A DNA stretch of 64,000 nt from an uncultured Comamonadaceae bacterium (GTDB lineage Bacteria > Pseudomonadota > Gammaproteobacteria > Burkholderiales > Burkholderiaceae), in NCBI GenBank assembly GCA_946482595.1, contig CAMLSD010000010.1, positions 10,509 through 74,508 of the forward strand, read 5' to 3'. Positions within the stretch are counted from its first letter, which is position 1; every line of letters begins with the position of its first letter. The notes beneath the pieces are model-generated. The model worked only from the letters and a program-made list of their open reading frames with translations, had not been told where the DNA came from and ran no database searches. Of this stretch, positions 17,233 to 26,061 are shown piece by piece. The position numbers and the translations under genes were made by a program.

Positions 17233-18405
17233 ATGAAACACCTGATCCTGGGATTCGTGCTGGCCGCCAGCCTGTTGGCCGCCGCATTTTCACCGCTGCA
17301 TGCAGCCGTGCCGGCCGTGCCGGGTGTCACGGGCGATCGTGTGCTGCTGGGGCAGTCGGCAAAGCTCAGTGGCAGTGCCGGCACGTTTGCCGGGCGCCAG
17401 TACCGCGACGGCCTGTTGCTGGCCTTCGAGGCGGCCAACCGTGCCGGCGGCGTGCATGGCCGGCGCATCGAACTGCTGACCCTGGACGACATGAACATCG
17501 CGGACAAGGCGCTGGCCAACACCCGCGAGCTGATCGACGACCGACGCGTGTTTGCGCTGGTCGGCTACACCTTCACCGACCCGGTGCGGGCTGCACTGCC
17601 TGCGATCCATGCCGCACGCGTGCCGCTGGTGGGGGCCTATACCGGCGTGCCCGAGCTGTATGACGGCAGCCTGCCGATGGTGTATTCGCTGCGTGCCAGC
17701 TTCGACGACGAGCTGGCCGCAATCGTGCGCCACATCGAGACCGTCGGGTATGACCGGCTGGCGATGATCCACTACGCGACCTCGGTCGGAGGGCGCCTGC
17801 GCGACGACATCCAGGCGCGCCTGGCCGCCACAGGCCGAACCCTGTCGGCCGTTGGCGCGATGCCGATCAACGCCAGCGACTATCTCGCCGCGGCACGCCA
17901 GGCCGTGCAGGCGCTGAACGCACGGTGCCCGAAGCTCGTGATCCTGGGTGTGTCCGGCCGCGACGCGGCGGCCATCGTGCAGGCCATGGCCCAGGGGGCC
18001 TGCCCGCCAGCGCAGTTCATCGCGCGCAACATCGTGGACATCGGCCTGCTGCAGACTGCACTGGGTGACGCGGCGCGCGGCATCATCGTGACCCAGGTCG
18101 TGCCCAATCCGACCCGTGGCCAGCATCCGCTGGTGGTCGGCTATCGCTCGCTGCTGAAGGAGCGCGATGCCGCAGGGCGCCCCGATTTCACCGAGTTCGA
18201 GGGCTACATCGCCGGCCGGGTGGTCGTGACGGCGCTGCAGCGTGCCGGGCGCACGCTGGACCGCGCAGCCTTCATGCGGGCGCTCGAAGCCACCACGCTG
18301 GAGGGCCCCGGCCACTATCGCATCCGTTTCGGCGCCGGCGTGCGTGCCGGCAGCCGCTACACCAACATCGTGATGGTGTCGGACGCCGAGCGCATCACGG
18401 ACTGA
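17233..18405 (+). CDS. ABC-type branched-chain amino acid / amide substrate-binding protein (LivK-like)
   Basis: Periplasmic type I binding protein of 390 aa. The signal peptide covers residues 1-25 (LGFVLAASLLAAAFSPLHAA). The mature protein shows LLGQSAKLSG, YRDGLLLAFEAANRAGGVHGRRIEL and ELIDDRRVFALVGYTFTDP, which are typical of the LivK/UrtA/AmiC-like group. No LivHMGF genes accompany it. It is unusual to find this ABC-type receptor in one transcript with two Bug receptors and a deformylase, which suggests parallel scavenging or sensing of related ligands. Confidence 0.85.
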   Translation: MKHLILGFVLAASLLAAAFSPLHAAVPAVPGVTGDRVLLGQSAKLSGSAGTFAGRQYRDGLLLAFEAANRAGGVHGRRIELLTLDDMNIADKALANTRELIDDRRVFALVGYTFTDPVRAALPAIHAARVPLVGAYTGVPELYDGSLPMVYSLRASFDDELAAIVRHIETVGYDRLAMIHYATSVGGRLRDDIQARLAATGRTLSAVGAMPINASDYLAAARQAVQALNARCPKLVILGVSGRDAAAIVQAMAQGACPPAQFIARNIVDIGLLQTALGDAARGIIVTQVVPNPTRGQHPLVVGYRSLLKERDAAGRPDFTEFEGYIAGRVVVTALQRAGRTLDRAAFMRALEATTLEGPGHYRIRFGAGVRAGSRYTNIVMVSDAERITD

Positions 18406-18421
18406 GGGCCGCGCCCCCTGA

Positions 18422-19051
18422 TCACGGCGTGGCCGTCTGGTAGCCGACCTTGCCGAGGTTGTCGAAGCGGCCGGCGGCATCCAGGCCCACGCGGTACTTG
18501 AAGGTGCCGATGGTCTGGTCGCCATGCGCGCCGGCCAGGCGGGTCATCGGGCCGGTGTCCTGGCCGCCCGAGGTGGCGAAGTCCAGCAGCATCACCGCAT
18601 TGCCGGCATCGTCGCGCACGAAGACCTCGGCATTGGGGAAGTTGTCGCCGCGCACCGCACCGCTGAACTCGATGGCATTGCCCCGGAACACCGCCTCGAA
18701 GTCGACGAAGGTGTCGATCTCGGGTGCACCGGGCACCATCGGGTTGGCGCCGGCGGTCTGGGCGGTGAAGCGCACCTTGTCGAGCGTGCGGGTGGCCACG
18801 GCCACTGACGAGGTGACCTTCGAATAATGCCGGCCCAGCGCTTCGGCCACCGCGGCACCAGCGCCCAGGTAGGCCGTACCCGAGCTGCAGGCCTTGACGT
18901 TGCCCACCGACTCGGGGGCGAATTCCACCGCACCGATGGTGCGCGCGGTGGCCTTCAGGCTGGTCGAGGCACCCGAGCGGTTGTCGCCTTCGAAGCCACC
19001 ACCGAACGTGGCAAACGGGGCATAGCGGCGGAAGATCAGGGTGTAGGGCAT
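18422..19051 (-). CDS. Hypothetical protein, beta-rich
   Basis: Protein of 209 aa (MPYTLIFRRYAPFATFGGGF start) with no signal peptide, TM helix or motif I recognise. The composition (Gly, Ala, Thr, Asp; short alternating strands) suggests a beta-sandwich-like secreted or structural fold. GGAG at normal spacing supports ATG 19051. It is divergent from a small membrane-protein gene, with a 22-bp-arm inverted repeat between them; one arm lies 33 bp upstream of its start. Confidence 0.65.
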   Translation of the reverse strand: MPYTLIFRRYAPFATFGGGFEGDNRSGASTSLKATARTIGAVEFAPESVGNVKACSSGTAYLGAGAAVAEALGRHYSKVTSSVAVATRTLDKVRFTAQTAGANPMVPGAPEIDTFVDFEAVFRGNAIEFSGAVRGDNFPNAEVFVRDDAGNAVMLLDFATSGGQDTGPMTRLAGAHGDQTIGTFKYRVGLDAAGRFDNLGKVGYQTATP

Positions 19052-19083
19052 GAGGTTCTCCGTGGTTGGGGTGTGCCGTCATG

Positions 19084-19227
19084 CTCGCGGGCCGTGGTTT
19101 CAGGTGCGCTTCACGCCGGCACCGGCCGTGTTGCATTTGTTTCGGCGCGGCATGCGCTGGCACCGATGAAACAATCGAAACACCCTGGCGATCCCGGCGA
19201 AGCAGACCTGAAACCACGGCCCGCGAG
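19084..19227. repeat. 144-bp imperfect palindrome with perfect 22-bp terminal inverted repeats
   Basis: Bases 19084-19105 are the exact reverse complement of 19206-19227 (22 of 22). Complementarity continues inward with a 2-nt bulge (GCTTC-AC-GCCGG against CCGGCGAAGC). Inside is a weaker pair (TGTTTCG and CGAAACA). The element fills the intergenic region between two divergent genes, each arm 30-45 bp from a start codon. No clear target-site duplication was seen. It could be a MITE-like remnant, a paired operator or a cruciform-forming element. Confidence 0.7.
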
Positions 19228-19267
19228 ACTTCCGGCACTGAATCAACACCTTGACCGGGAGCCTGCC

Positions 19268-19534
19268 GTGATCGTTTTCATGATGACCTTGATGGGGGTG
19301 ATGCTGTCTGCGATGACCTCCGGATTTGCCGTGGTGCTGTCCTTGCGTGTCGGCTTGCTGCCGCCGCTGGCCGAGCTGGCCGTGTCCGGTGGCGACTCGC
19401 CGCTGCTGTGGGCCTGGGGCCTGGCCTTCCTGCTGGTGTCGGGGCCGGTGATGGCGCTGATGTGGCGCTGGGCGCGTGAAATGCACAACGATCTGAGCCA
19501 GGTGACGCCGCGCTGCCACGTCAATCTGGGATAG
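19268..19534 (+). CDS. Small two-TM membrane protein (DUF2798-like)
   Basis: Protein of 88 aa with two predicted TM helices, residues about 3-28 (FMMTLMGVMLSAMTSGFAVV) and about 45-68 (LLWAWGLAFLLVSGPVMALM), and a short charged C-terminus. GTG 19268 has a GGGAG site 6 nt upstream; ATG 19280 is an alternative. It resembles small DUF2798-type membrane proteins by topology and size, but this is a weak match. It lies right of the long inverted repeat and 46 bp upstream of the phosphodiesterase gene. Confidence 0.6.
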   Translation: MIVFMMTLMGVMLSAMTSGFAVVLSLRVGLLPPLAELAVSGGDSPLLWAWGLAFLLVSGPVMALMWRWAREMHNDLSQVTPRCHVNLG

Positions 19535-19580
19535 TCTGGCGCAACGCCATTGCTCGGCACGCAGGTGCCGCTCCCCGACC

Positions 19581-20570
19581 ATGCCGTTGCCGTCTTCCGC
19601 CCGCATGTTGCGGGCCCGTCGCCTGGGCCTGGCCCTGATCCTTGCCGGCCAGTGCGTGTGGGCGGCCGCCTTCGACCTGCAGGGCCACCGCGGTGCCCGC
19701 GGGCTGGCACCCGAGAACACGTTGGCCGGGTTCGAGCGCGCCCTCGAGGTGGGTGTGAGCACGCTGGAGCTGGACGTGGCCATCACCGCCGATGGTGTGC
19801 CGGTGATCACCCATGACCCCGCGCTGAACCCTGACCTCACCCGCGATGCCTCCGGCCAGTGGCTGCCCGCGCGCGGGCCGCTGGTGCACCGTCTCACGCG
19901 GGAGCAGTTGCGCGCTTTTGATGTGGGCCGCATCCGGCCGCAGTCCACCTATGCGCGCGACTTTGCACAGCAGCAGCCGCGTGACGGCGAACGCATTCCG
20001 GCACTGGCCGAGCTCTTCGAGTGGCTCAAGTCGCGCGGTGCCAATGCGGTGCGGCTGAACATCGAGTTCAAGATCAACCCGACACGCCCCGACGACACGG
20101 CCGACCCGGCCGCCTTCGTGAAGGCCGTGCTGGCGCAGGTGGACGCCTACGGGCTGCGTCCGCGCGTGACCTTCCAGAGCTTCGACTGGCGCCCACTGCA
20201 GGTCGCGCAGGAGCTCGCCCCCGACGTGGCCACGGCCTACCTGAGTGCACAGCGGCCGCGCTTCGACACCATCAGCGACGGTGCCTGGACGGCCAGCTAC
20301 CTGCTGGTGCGCCATGGCAGCGTGCCGGCCATGGTGAAGGCGGCGGGTGGCCGGCTGTGGTCGCCGAACTTCAATGACCTGACGGCCGCGCTCGCCAAGG
20401 AGGCGCAGCAACACGGCCTGAAGGTCATCCCCTGGACGGTCAACGAGCCGCGCGACATGGAGCGGCTGATCGGCTGGGGGGTCGACGGCCTCATCACCGA
20501 CTACCCCGATCGGCTGCGCGAGGTGATGGCGCGCAGTGGCCTGGCCTTGCCGGCCCCGCTCACGCGCTGA
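19581..20570 (+). CDS. Periplasmic glycerophosphodiester phosphodiesterase
   Basis: GDPD-family enzyme of 329 aa that releases glycerol-3-phosphate from deacylated phospholipids. The signal peptide is at residues 10-30 (RARRLGLALILAGQCVWA). Catalytic motifs are present: GHRGARGLAPENT (acid-base His and metal Glu), LELDVAITADG, VITHDP, and the C-terminal VIPWTVNEPRDMERLIGWGVDGLITDYP typical of GlpQ/UgpQ. Export suggests scavenging outside the inner membrane. It converges with and overlaps by 11 bp the metallophosphoesterase gene. Confidence 0.9.
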   Translation: MPLPSSARMLRARRLGLALILAGQCVWAAAFDLQGHRGARGLAPENTLAGFERALEVGVSTLELDVAITADGVPVITHDPALNPDLTRDASGQWLPARGPLVHRLTREQLRAFDVGRIRPQSTYARDFAQQQPRDGERIPALAELFEWLKSRGANAVRLNIEFKINPTRPDDTADPAAFVKAVLAQVDAYGLRPRVTFQSFDWRPLQVAQELAPDVATAYLSAQRPRFDTISDGAWTASYLLVRHGSVPAMVKAAGGRLWSPNFNDLTAALAKEAQQHGLKVIPWTVNEPRDMERLIGWGVDGLITDYPDRLREVMARSGLALPAPLTR

Positions 20571-21444
20571 GCGGGTCGGCGCCGCCCGTGACCGGCTGCT
20601 CGCGGCGCGGCACGTCGATGATCAGACCGGGACGAAACCCGTCCTGCTCGCCCTTGCTGGCATAGCCCAGCGGGTTGGCCACCACCCGGCAGCGATAGCG
20701 GCGGCCCTGGTGCACACCTTCGGCCAGGTAGTCGATCGGGCAGTGCAGATGGCCGTGCAGCCACAGGTCGGCGTGGGGCAGCAGGTGGTCCAGTGCATTG
20801 CAGAAACCCGCCGTGCCGGGTGTCAGGCCATAGCGTGGGTCGGCACTGCGCAAGCTGGGTGCAAAGTGCGTGACCACCACGGTGGGCCCGTCAAACGCCT
20901 GTGCCAGCGCATCGCGCAGCCAGGCCTGGCAGGCCAGGCCCAGCTCCCGCACGCCGTCGGCCAGCGTGACCTGGCCGTCACGCAGGAAGGAGTACTTCTG
21001 CAGGTAGAAGTTGGCCGCGCGGTAGGCGCGGTGCCGGTGGGGCGGCAGGGCACCGCGGGGGGCGGGGCCGTCCAGCGGCGAGGCCAGCGCATCGAAGTCG
21101 CTCCACAGCGTGGTGCCGATGAAGCGCACGCCGTCGATCACCTGCACCTCACGCTCCAGCCAGGTGATGCCCAGGTGTTCGCAGACCTCGCGCAGGCGGG
21201 CATGGGTCGCGTCGAATTCGCGGGCGTCGTACTCGTGGTTGCCGGGCACATACAGCACCCGGCGCCATGCGCTGTGGTGGGGCGAGAACCGCGTCAGGCC
21301 GAAGTCGTCGTCGAGCAGGCGCGAGCCCGCCTGGTACGAGCCGATGTCGCCGGCCAGCACCAGCAGGTCGGCGTCGGGCAGCGGGGTGGGCTGGTGGTCC
21401 GGGCAGGTCTCGAGGTGCAGGTCGGACAGGAGCTGGAGCTTCAC
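20560..21444 (-). CDS. Calcineurin-like metallophosphoesterase
   Basis: Protein of 294 aa with the di-metal phosphoesterase blocks in order: SDLHLE, LAGDIG, YVPGNHEYD, VVVTHFAPS and LHGHLH. There is no signal peptide, so it is cytoplasmic. Substrates vary from cyclic nucleotides to phosphoproteins. It starts at GTG 21444, overlapping the stop of the upstream GAF-GGDEF gene (GTGA), and is thus cotranscribed with a c-di-GMP-forming enzyme and class II DAHP synthase. Confidence 0.88.
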   Translation of the reverse strand: MKLQLLSDLHLETCPDHQPTPLPDADLLVLAGDIGSYQAGSRLLDDDFGLTRFSPHHSAWRRVLYVPGNHEYDAREFDATHARLREVCEHLGITWLEREVQVIDGVRFIGTTLWSDFDALASPLDGPAPRGALPPHRHRAYRAANFYLQKYSFLRDGQVTLADGVRELGLACQAWLRDALAQAFDGPTVVVTHFAPSLRSADPRYGLTPGTAGFCNALDHLLPHADLWLHGHLHCPIDYLAEGVHQGRRYRCRVVANPLGYASKGEQDGFRPGLIIDVPRREQPVTGGADPLSA

Positions 21445-22520
21445 GTCGGCGGCACTCCCTGGCCCTGCGGACCCCGCACGGGCGGCGGCGCGACCTCCAC
21501 CCGGTTGCGGCCGGCACGCTTGGCGGCATACAGCGCCCGGTCGGCCCGGTCGATCAGTGCGTCCGGGCTGGCGCAGGCCTGGGCGGGCGGGGCCGTGGCG
21601 GCCACACCGATGCTCACCGTCACCGGGGAGCGGGGCCAGGCTGCGGCCTCGATCGCGCTGCGGATGCGTTCGGCGGCCTGCTGCAGGCCGGCCAGATCGG
21701 CATGCGGCAGGATGATCGCGAACTCCTCGCCGCCGTAGCGGGCCAGGAAGTCGATGCTGCGCAGCGTGCTGCGCGCCAGCCGCACCACCTCGACCAGGGT
21801 CTCGTCGCCGGCCGCATGTCCGTGCTGGTCGTTGAAGCGCTTGAAGTGGTCGACGTCGAGCATCATCAAACCGAGGGGCTTCTCGCCACGTTCATGGCGT
21901 TGCCATTCCTCCTGCAGGCGCTGGTCGAAGGCGCGGCGGTTCCATGCGCTGGTCAGGCCGTCGGTGAGGCTCGCATGGGCGAGGCGGGCCACCGCATCAC
22001 GCAGCCTGAACTGCGCCACCACCTGGCGTGCCAGGGCGGCCAGCGCGGCTCGCTGGCGATCGTCGAGCTGTCGGGGTTGGTCATCGAGCACACACAGCGT
22101 GCCCAAGGCATGGCCCTCGTCCGTCACCAGCGGCGCGCCCGCATAAAAGCGCACGCCCAGTTCGCAGGTGACCAGCGGGTTGTGCACGAAGCGGCGGTCC
22201 TGGTGGGTGTCGGGCACTTCCAGCAGTTCATGCGGACGGTTGATCGCGTGCGCGCAGAACGCCACGTCGCGCGGGGTCTCGGTGGCATCCAGGCCCACGC
22301 GCGACTTGAACCACTGACGCCTGTCGTCGACCAGCGTGATCAGGGCGATCGGCGTGCCGCAGATGATGGACGCCAGCATCGTGAGGTCGTCGTAGGCCGG
22401 TTCCGCTTCGGTGTCCAGGAGCTTGAAGGCCTGCAGCGCCGCCAGTCGCGCCGGTTCATCGGGCGGTATCGGCGGCCGGCCGGCGGGATTGTCGGAGGCA
22501 GCGACCGGTGAGGAGGTCAT
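21441..22520 (-). CDS. GAF-GGDEF diguanylate cyclase
   Basis: Cytoplasmic protein of 359 aa. It has a GAF sensor domain at about 30-180 ([23 protein letters not shown] core, [29 protein letters not shown]) and a GGDEF domain at about 190-345 with DSLT-like [15 protein letters not shown] and the active-site variant GGEEF. An RxxD inhibitory site (RSID) lies five residues before it, so product inhibition by c-di-GMP is expected. The FCAHAI GAF type is frequent in cyclases without known ligand. It overlaps both neighbours by 4 bp. Confidence 0.9.
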   Translation of the reverse strand: MTSSPVAASDNPAGRPPIPPDEPARLAALQAFKLLDTEAEPAYDDLTMLASIICGTPIALITLVDDRRQWFKSRVGLDATETPRDVAFCAHAINRPHELLEVPDTHQDRRFVHNPLVTCELGVRFYAGAPLVTDEGHALGTLCVLDDQPRQLDDRQRAALAALARQVVAQFRLRDAVARLAHASLTDGLTSAWNRRAFDQRLQEEWQRHERGEKPLGLMMLDVDHFKRFNDQHGHAAGDETLVEVVRLARSTLRSIDFLARYGGEEFAIILPHADLAGLQQAAERIRSAIEAAAWPRSPVTVSIGVAATAPPAQACASPDALIDRADRALYAAKRAGRNRVEVAPPPVRGPQGQGVPPT

Positions 22521-23899
22521 GCGCGCGCCTTGAGGGTTTCGGCCAGCAGAAAGGCCAGCTCCAGGCTCTGCGACCCGTTCAGGCGGGGGTCGCAGGCACT
22601 GCGATAGCGTTCGCCCAGGCCGGCGTCGGTCAGGCCCTGGGCCCCGCCGGTGCATTCGGTCACGTCCTGGCCGGTCATCTCGAAGTGCACGCCACCGGCG
22701 TGGCTGCCCAGCCGGGCATGCACGTCGAAAAAGCCGCGCACCTCGGCCAGGATGTTCTGGAAGTCGCGCGTCTTGTAGCCGCTGGAGGCCGTGACCGTGT
22801 TGCCGTGCATCGGGTCGCAGCACCACACCGGCAGGCGCCCGGCCGACTGCACCGCCTGCACCAGGGCCGGCAGGCGCTCGCCGACCTGCGTGGCGCCCAT
22901 GCGGCTGATCAGCACCATGCGCCCGGGCGTGTTGTCGGGGTCGAGCACGTCGAGCAGGCGCAGCAGCTCGTCGGGCGTCGTGCGCGGGCCGAGCTTCATG
23001 CCGATCGGGTTGTCGATGCCGCGCAGGTATTCGACATGGGCGCTGCCCAGCGTGCGGGTGCGCTCGCCCAGCCACAGCATGTGGGCCGAGCCGCCATACC
23101 AGCCTCGGCCGTGGTCGTGACTGCTGTTGCCGTTGCTGTTGCCGTTGCTGTGGCGCCGCGTCAGCGCCTCTTCGTAGTTCAGGTGCAGGGCTTCGTGCGA
23201 GGTGTAGAACTCCACCTCGTGCAGTTGCGGCGCACGCTGCGCATCGAATCCGCAGGCCTCCATGAAGGCCAGCGCCTCGGTGATGCGGTCGGCCACCGCG
23301 GCATATCGCTCACCCTGGGGGCTGGTGCGCACGAAGTCGGTCGTCCAGCGGTGCACCTCGTGCAGGTCGGCAAAACCTCCCTGTGCCATCGCCCGCAGCA
23401 GGTTCAGCGTGGTGGCCGAGTGCGAATAGGCCCGCAGCAGCCGCGTGGGGTCGGGCGTGCGGGCCTGCGCCGTGAACTCGGTGCCGTTGATGATGTCGCC
23501 GCGGTAGGAGGGCAGTGTGGTGCCGCCCTGGGTCTCCTGGTCGGACGAGCGCGGCTTGGCGAACTGCCCGGCAATGCGGCCGACCTTCACCACCGGGCAG
23601 GCCGCGGCGAAGGTGAGCACGACGGCCATCTGCAGGATCACGCGGAAGGTGTCGCGCACCGTGTGTTCGCTCAGCTCGCTGAAGCTTTCGGCGCAGTCAC
23701 CGCCTTGCAGCAGGAAGGCCCGTCCCTGGGCCACCTGCGCCAGTCGCTGGCGCAGGGCGGCGGCTTCGCCCGGGAAGATCAGCGGAGGGCAGGCGGCCAG
23801 TTCGGCCTCGGCCCGGGCCAGCGCGGCGGCATCGGGGTAGGCCGGCATCTGTGCGGCCGGCAGGGCCCGCCAGGCGGCCGGGGTCCATGCGTCAGTCAT
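22517..23899 (-). CDS. Class II 3-deoxy-7-phosphoheptulonate synthase (DAHP synthase)
   Basis: First enzyme of the shikimate pathway, condensing PEP and erythrose-4-phosphate, in the plant-like type II form (460 aa). Motifs include [47 protein letters not shown], and the C-terminal [18 protein letters not shown]. Residues about 248-266 form a low-complexity Ser/Asn/Gly insert encoded by a 12-bp tandem repeat, just before the conserved [18 protein letters not shown] 23899 is used; an upstream ATG would add 13 residues. It is divergent from trhO, with 37 bp between starts. Confidence 0.93.
   Translation of the reverse strand: MTDAWTPAAWRALPAAQMPAYPDAAALARAEAELAACPPLIFPGEAAALRQRLAQVAQGRAFLLQGGDCAESFSELSEHTVRDTFRVILQMAVVLTFAAACPVVKVGRIAGQFAKPRSSDQETQGGTTLPSYRGDIINGTEFTAQARTPDPTRLLRAYSHSATTLNLLRAMAQGGFADLHEVHRWTTDFVRTSPQGERYAAVADRITEALAFMEACGFDAQRAPQLHEVEFYTSHEALHLNYEEALTRRHSNGNSNGNSSHDHGRGWYGGSAHMLWLGERTRTLGSAHVEYLRGIDNPIGMKLGPRTTPDELLRLLDVLDPDNTPGRMVLISRMGATQVGERLPALVQAVQSAGRLPVWCCDPMHGNTVTASSGYKTRDFQNILAEVRGFFDVHARLGSHAGGVHFEMTGQDVTECTGGAQGLTDAGLGERYRSACDPRLNGSQSLELAFLLAETLKARA
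23123..23150. repeat. 12-bp tandem repeat inside DAHP synthase
   Basis: The unit GCTGTTGCCGTT occurs at 23123-23134 and 23135-23146 and restarts at 23147. It encodes the Asn-Gly-Asn-Ser type insert and keeps frame in steps of four codons. It lies in a surface-loop position before a highly conserved motif. Confidence 0.75.
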
Positions 23900-23936
23900 C
23901 GGGTGTCCTCGGGATGTTGCGACAATCGGCAGCATC

Positions 23937-24803
23937 ATGGATGCCTTGCTCGAGCCGCTGTCGGCTGGCGGAATCGTTCACTCCGCCTTTTACCAGTTTA
24001 TCGACCTGCCCGACCCGCCCGCCGTGGCGCAGGTGGTGCGGGCGCTGGCGGCATGCCTGACGGGCAGTGTGGTCGTGGCCGGCGAAGGCATCAACGGCGC
24101 CGTGGCCGGCCCGCCCGACGCCGTGGCGGCCTTCGAGCGGGCCCTGGTCGACCACACCGCGCTGCAAGGCGCCTTTGCCGGCATCGTGTTCAAGCGCAGC
24201 GGCTGCCGCACGCCGCCGTACCGGCGGCTCAAGGTGGCCGTGCGCCGCGAGATCGTGGCGCTCGGATTGCCCGGTGTGTCCGGCCCGGTGCGGCGTGCAC
24301 CGGCCGTGTCGGGTGCCGACGGCCTGCTGAGCCCCGCGCAGTGGCGCGAGATGCTCGACGCCGGCGACACCGTGGTGCTGGACAACCGCAACAGCTTCGA
24401 GTTTCGCCTCGGCCGGTTTCGCGGTGCGATCGACCCCGGCGTGGGCAACTTCCGCGACTTCCCGTCGTATGTGGCGGCCCATGCCGACGACTGGCGTGCG
24501 CAAGGCCGGCGTGTGGCGATGTACTGCACCGGCGGCATCCGATGCGAAAAGACGGCGGCCTGGATGCAGCAGTCGTTCGGCCTGGCGCCGCTGCAGCTCG
24601 ACGGCGGCATCCTGAACTACTTCCGGCAGATGCCCGATGCGCAGCGTGACTGGCAGGGCGAGTGTTTTGTGTTCGACAACCGCATCGCGCTGGACACCAC
24701 CCTGCAGGAGACGGCCACGACGGCGGCCGACGTCTATGCCGACACACCCGACGAGGCCTGGCGCCGCGAGCGGGCACTGCGGCTGGACGGCGACGCGGGG
24801 TAG
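23937..24803 (+). CDS. trhO: tRNA uridine-5-hydroxylase TrhO (rhodanese-domain)
   Basis: Protein of 288 aa of the TrhO/YceA family, which catalyses oxygen-dependent 5-hydroxylation of U34 in some tRNAs. It has an N-terminal UPF0176-type acylphosphatase-like domain ([23 protein letters not shown]) and a rhodanese domain ([20 protein letters not shown]) with the active-site loop [10 protein letters not shown]. The C-terminal ECFVFDNR segment is typical. It may be cotranscribed with the RNA pseudouridine synthase gene 6 bp downstream. Confidence 0.88.
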   Translation: MDALLEPLSAGGIVHSAFYQFIDLPDPPAVAQVVRALAACLTGSVVVAGEGINGAVAGPPDAVAAFERALVDHTALQGAFAGIVFKRSGCRTPPYRRLKVAVRREIVALGLPGVSGPVRRAPAVSGADGLLSPAQWREMLDAGDTVVLDNRNSFEFRLGRFRGAIDPGVGNFRDFPSYVAAHADDWRAQGRRVAMYCTGGIRCEKTAAWMQQSFGLAPLQLDGGILNYFRQMPDAQRDWQGECFVFDNRIALDTTLQETATTAADVYADTPDEAWRRERALRLDGDAG

Positions 24804-24809
24804 GGCGCG

Positions 24810-25730
24810 GTGAAGCGCCCGCCCCGCAGCCATCGCCCGCCGCTGCCGGCGCGCGACGGCGTCAGTCCCAGTTGCGTGGCCCTGCCCGGCAAGGGCTGGG
24901 ACCGTGTGCTCGACTTCCTCGCGCACCGGCTGCCGGCGGTGAGCCGGGTCGACTGGGCCGCGCGCATGGCGAGCGGTGAGGTGCTGGACGCCCGAGGCGT
25001 GGCGGTGGGCCCGGACGCGCCCTTCCGACCCAACGAGAAGCTGTACTACTACCGCAGCCTGAGCAGCGAACCGGCGCTGCCCTTCGAGGAGCGGGTGGTG
25101 TTCCAGGACGAGCTGCTGGTGGTGGCCGACAAGCCGCACTTCATGCCGGTCACGCCCTCAGGGCCCTATCTGCAGCACACGTTGCTGGTGCGGCTCAAGC
25201 GGCGCCTGGGGATCGACACGCTGGTGCCCATCCACCGCATCGACCGTGACACCGCCGGGCTGGTGGTGTTCAGCGTGCGCCCGGCCACCCGCGATGCCTA
25301 CCAGCGCCTGTTTCGCGAACGTTCGGTCAACAAGCGCTACGAGGCGATCGCCCCGTGGCGGGCCGAGCTGAGCCTGCCGCAGGTGTACCGCAGCCGGCTG
25401 GAAGAAAGCCCGGCCTTCATGCAGATGCACGAGGTGCCGGGCGAGCCGAACGCCGAAACCGCCGTGGCCGTGGTCGAACGGCGCGGCGACTGGGCACGCT
25501 ACGCGCTGCAGCCGGCCACCGGACAGAAGCACCAGCTGCGCGCCCACATGGCGGCCCTGGGCGTGCCGATCCGCCATGACCGCATCTATCCGGTGCTCGA
25601 TCCGCATCCGTCCGACCCGCTGCGGCATGCGCCGCTGCAACTGCTCGCCCAGGCCCTGGCCTTCACCGACCCCGTGACCGGCCAGCCGCGCTGCTTCGAG
25701 GTGGGGCGTTCGCTGTCGTTCGACACCTGA
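24810..25730 (+). CDS. RluA-family RNA pseudouridine synthase
   Basis: Protein of 306 aa. The catalytic motif HRIDRDTAGLVVFS holds the essential Asp. LLVVADKPHFMPVTP precedes it and ATGQKHQLRAHMAALG with IRHDRIYPVL follows, as in the RluA group. The N-terminal 75 residues include an S4-like segment. The start is GTG 24810. The RNA target (rRNA or tRNA) cannot be told from sequence. Its neighbour, trhO, also modifies RNA. Confidence 0.88.
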   Translation: MKRPPRSHRPPLPARDGVSPSCVALPGKGWDRVLDFLAHRLPAVSRVDWAARMASGEVLDARGVAVGPDAPFRPNEKLYYYRSLSSEPALPFEERVVFQDELLVVADKPHFMPVTPSGPYLQHTLLVRLKRRLGIDTLVPIHRIDRDTAGLVVFSVRPATRDAYQRLFRERSVNKRYEAIAPWRAELSLPQVYRSRLEESPAFMQMHEVPGEPNAETAVAVVERRGDWARYALQPATGQKHQLRAHMAALGVPIRHDRIYPVLDPHPSDPLRHAPLQLLAQALAFTDPVTGQPRCFEVGRSLSFDT

Positions 25731-25750
25731 GCGTGGCGCCGGCCCGGCGC

Positions 25751-26050
25751 TCAGTCTTCGTCCGGCGGGAAGGCGGCCCCGAAGGCCTCGGCAAAGGCGG
25801 ATGAAGCCGCCAGCGTGAGCGTCACCGCATGCCAGCCACCGGGCTCGATGCTGACCTGCAGGTCGTGGTCCCAGTCCATGCCGTCCTCGACCGGGCCATG
25901 GGTCGACCCGAAGTGCTGCCAGGCCCAGTCGAGCACCTGCTGTACCTCGGCCAGCACCGCAGGGTGGGCCGCGGCATCGGTCGAGGCCAGGGCCTCGATC
26001 GTGGTCACGCCCTGGGCATCGTCGCTGAGGTCGAAGCTGAGGTAGTGCAT
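25751..26050 (-). CDS. Small hypothetical protein
   Basis: Protein of 99 aa (MHYLSFDLSDDAQGVTTIEA start), acidic, with no signal or TM. A central WDHDLQVSIEPGGWHAVTLTLAAS strand-rich part and an acidic C-terminus PPDED are visible. It follows recD by 11 bp on the same strand and may be the last gene of the recCBD transcript. I do not recognise the family. Confidence 0.65.
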   Translation of the reverse strand: MHYLSFDLSDDAQGVTTIEALASTDAAAHPAVLAEVQQVLDWAWQHFGSTHGPVEDGMDWDHDLQVSIEPGGWHAVTLTLAASSAFAEAFGAAFPPDED

Positions 26051-26061
26051 CGCCGCCGGCC

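Noticed and set aside
22508..24649. A 713-codon plus-strand open frame
   Set aside because: It is antisense to DAHP synthase and out of frame with trhO, both clearly real.
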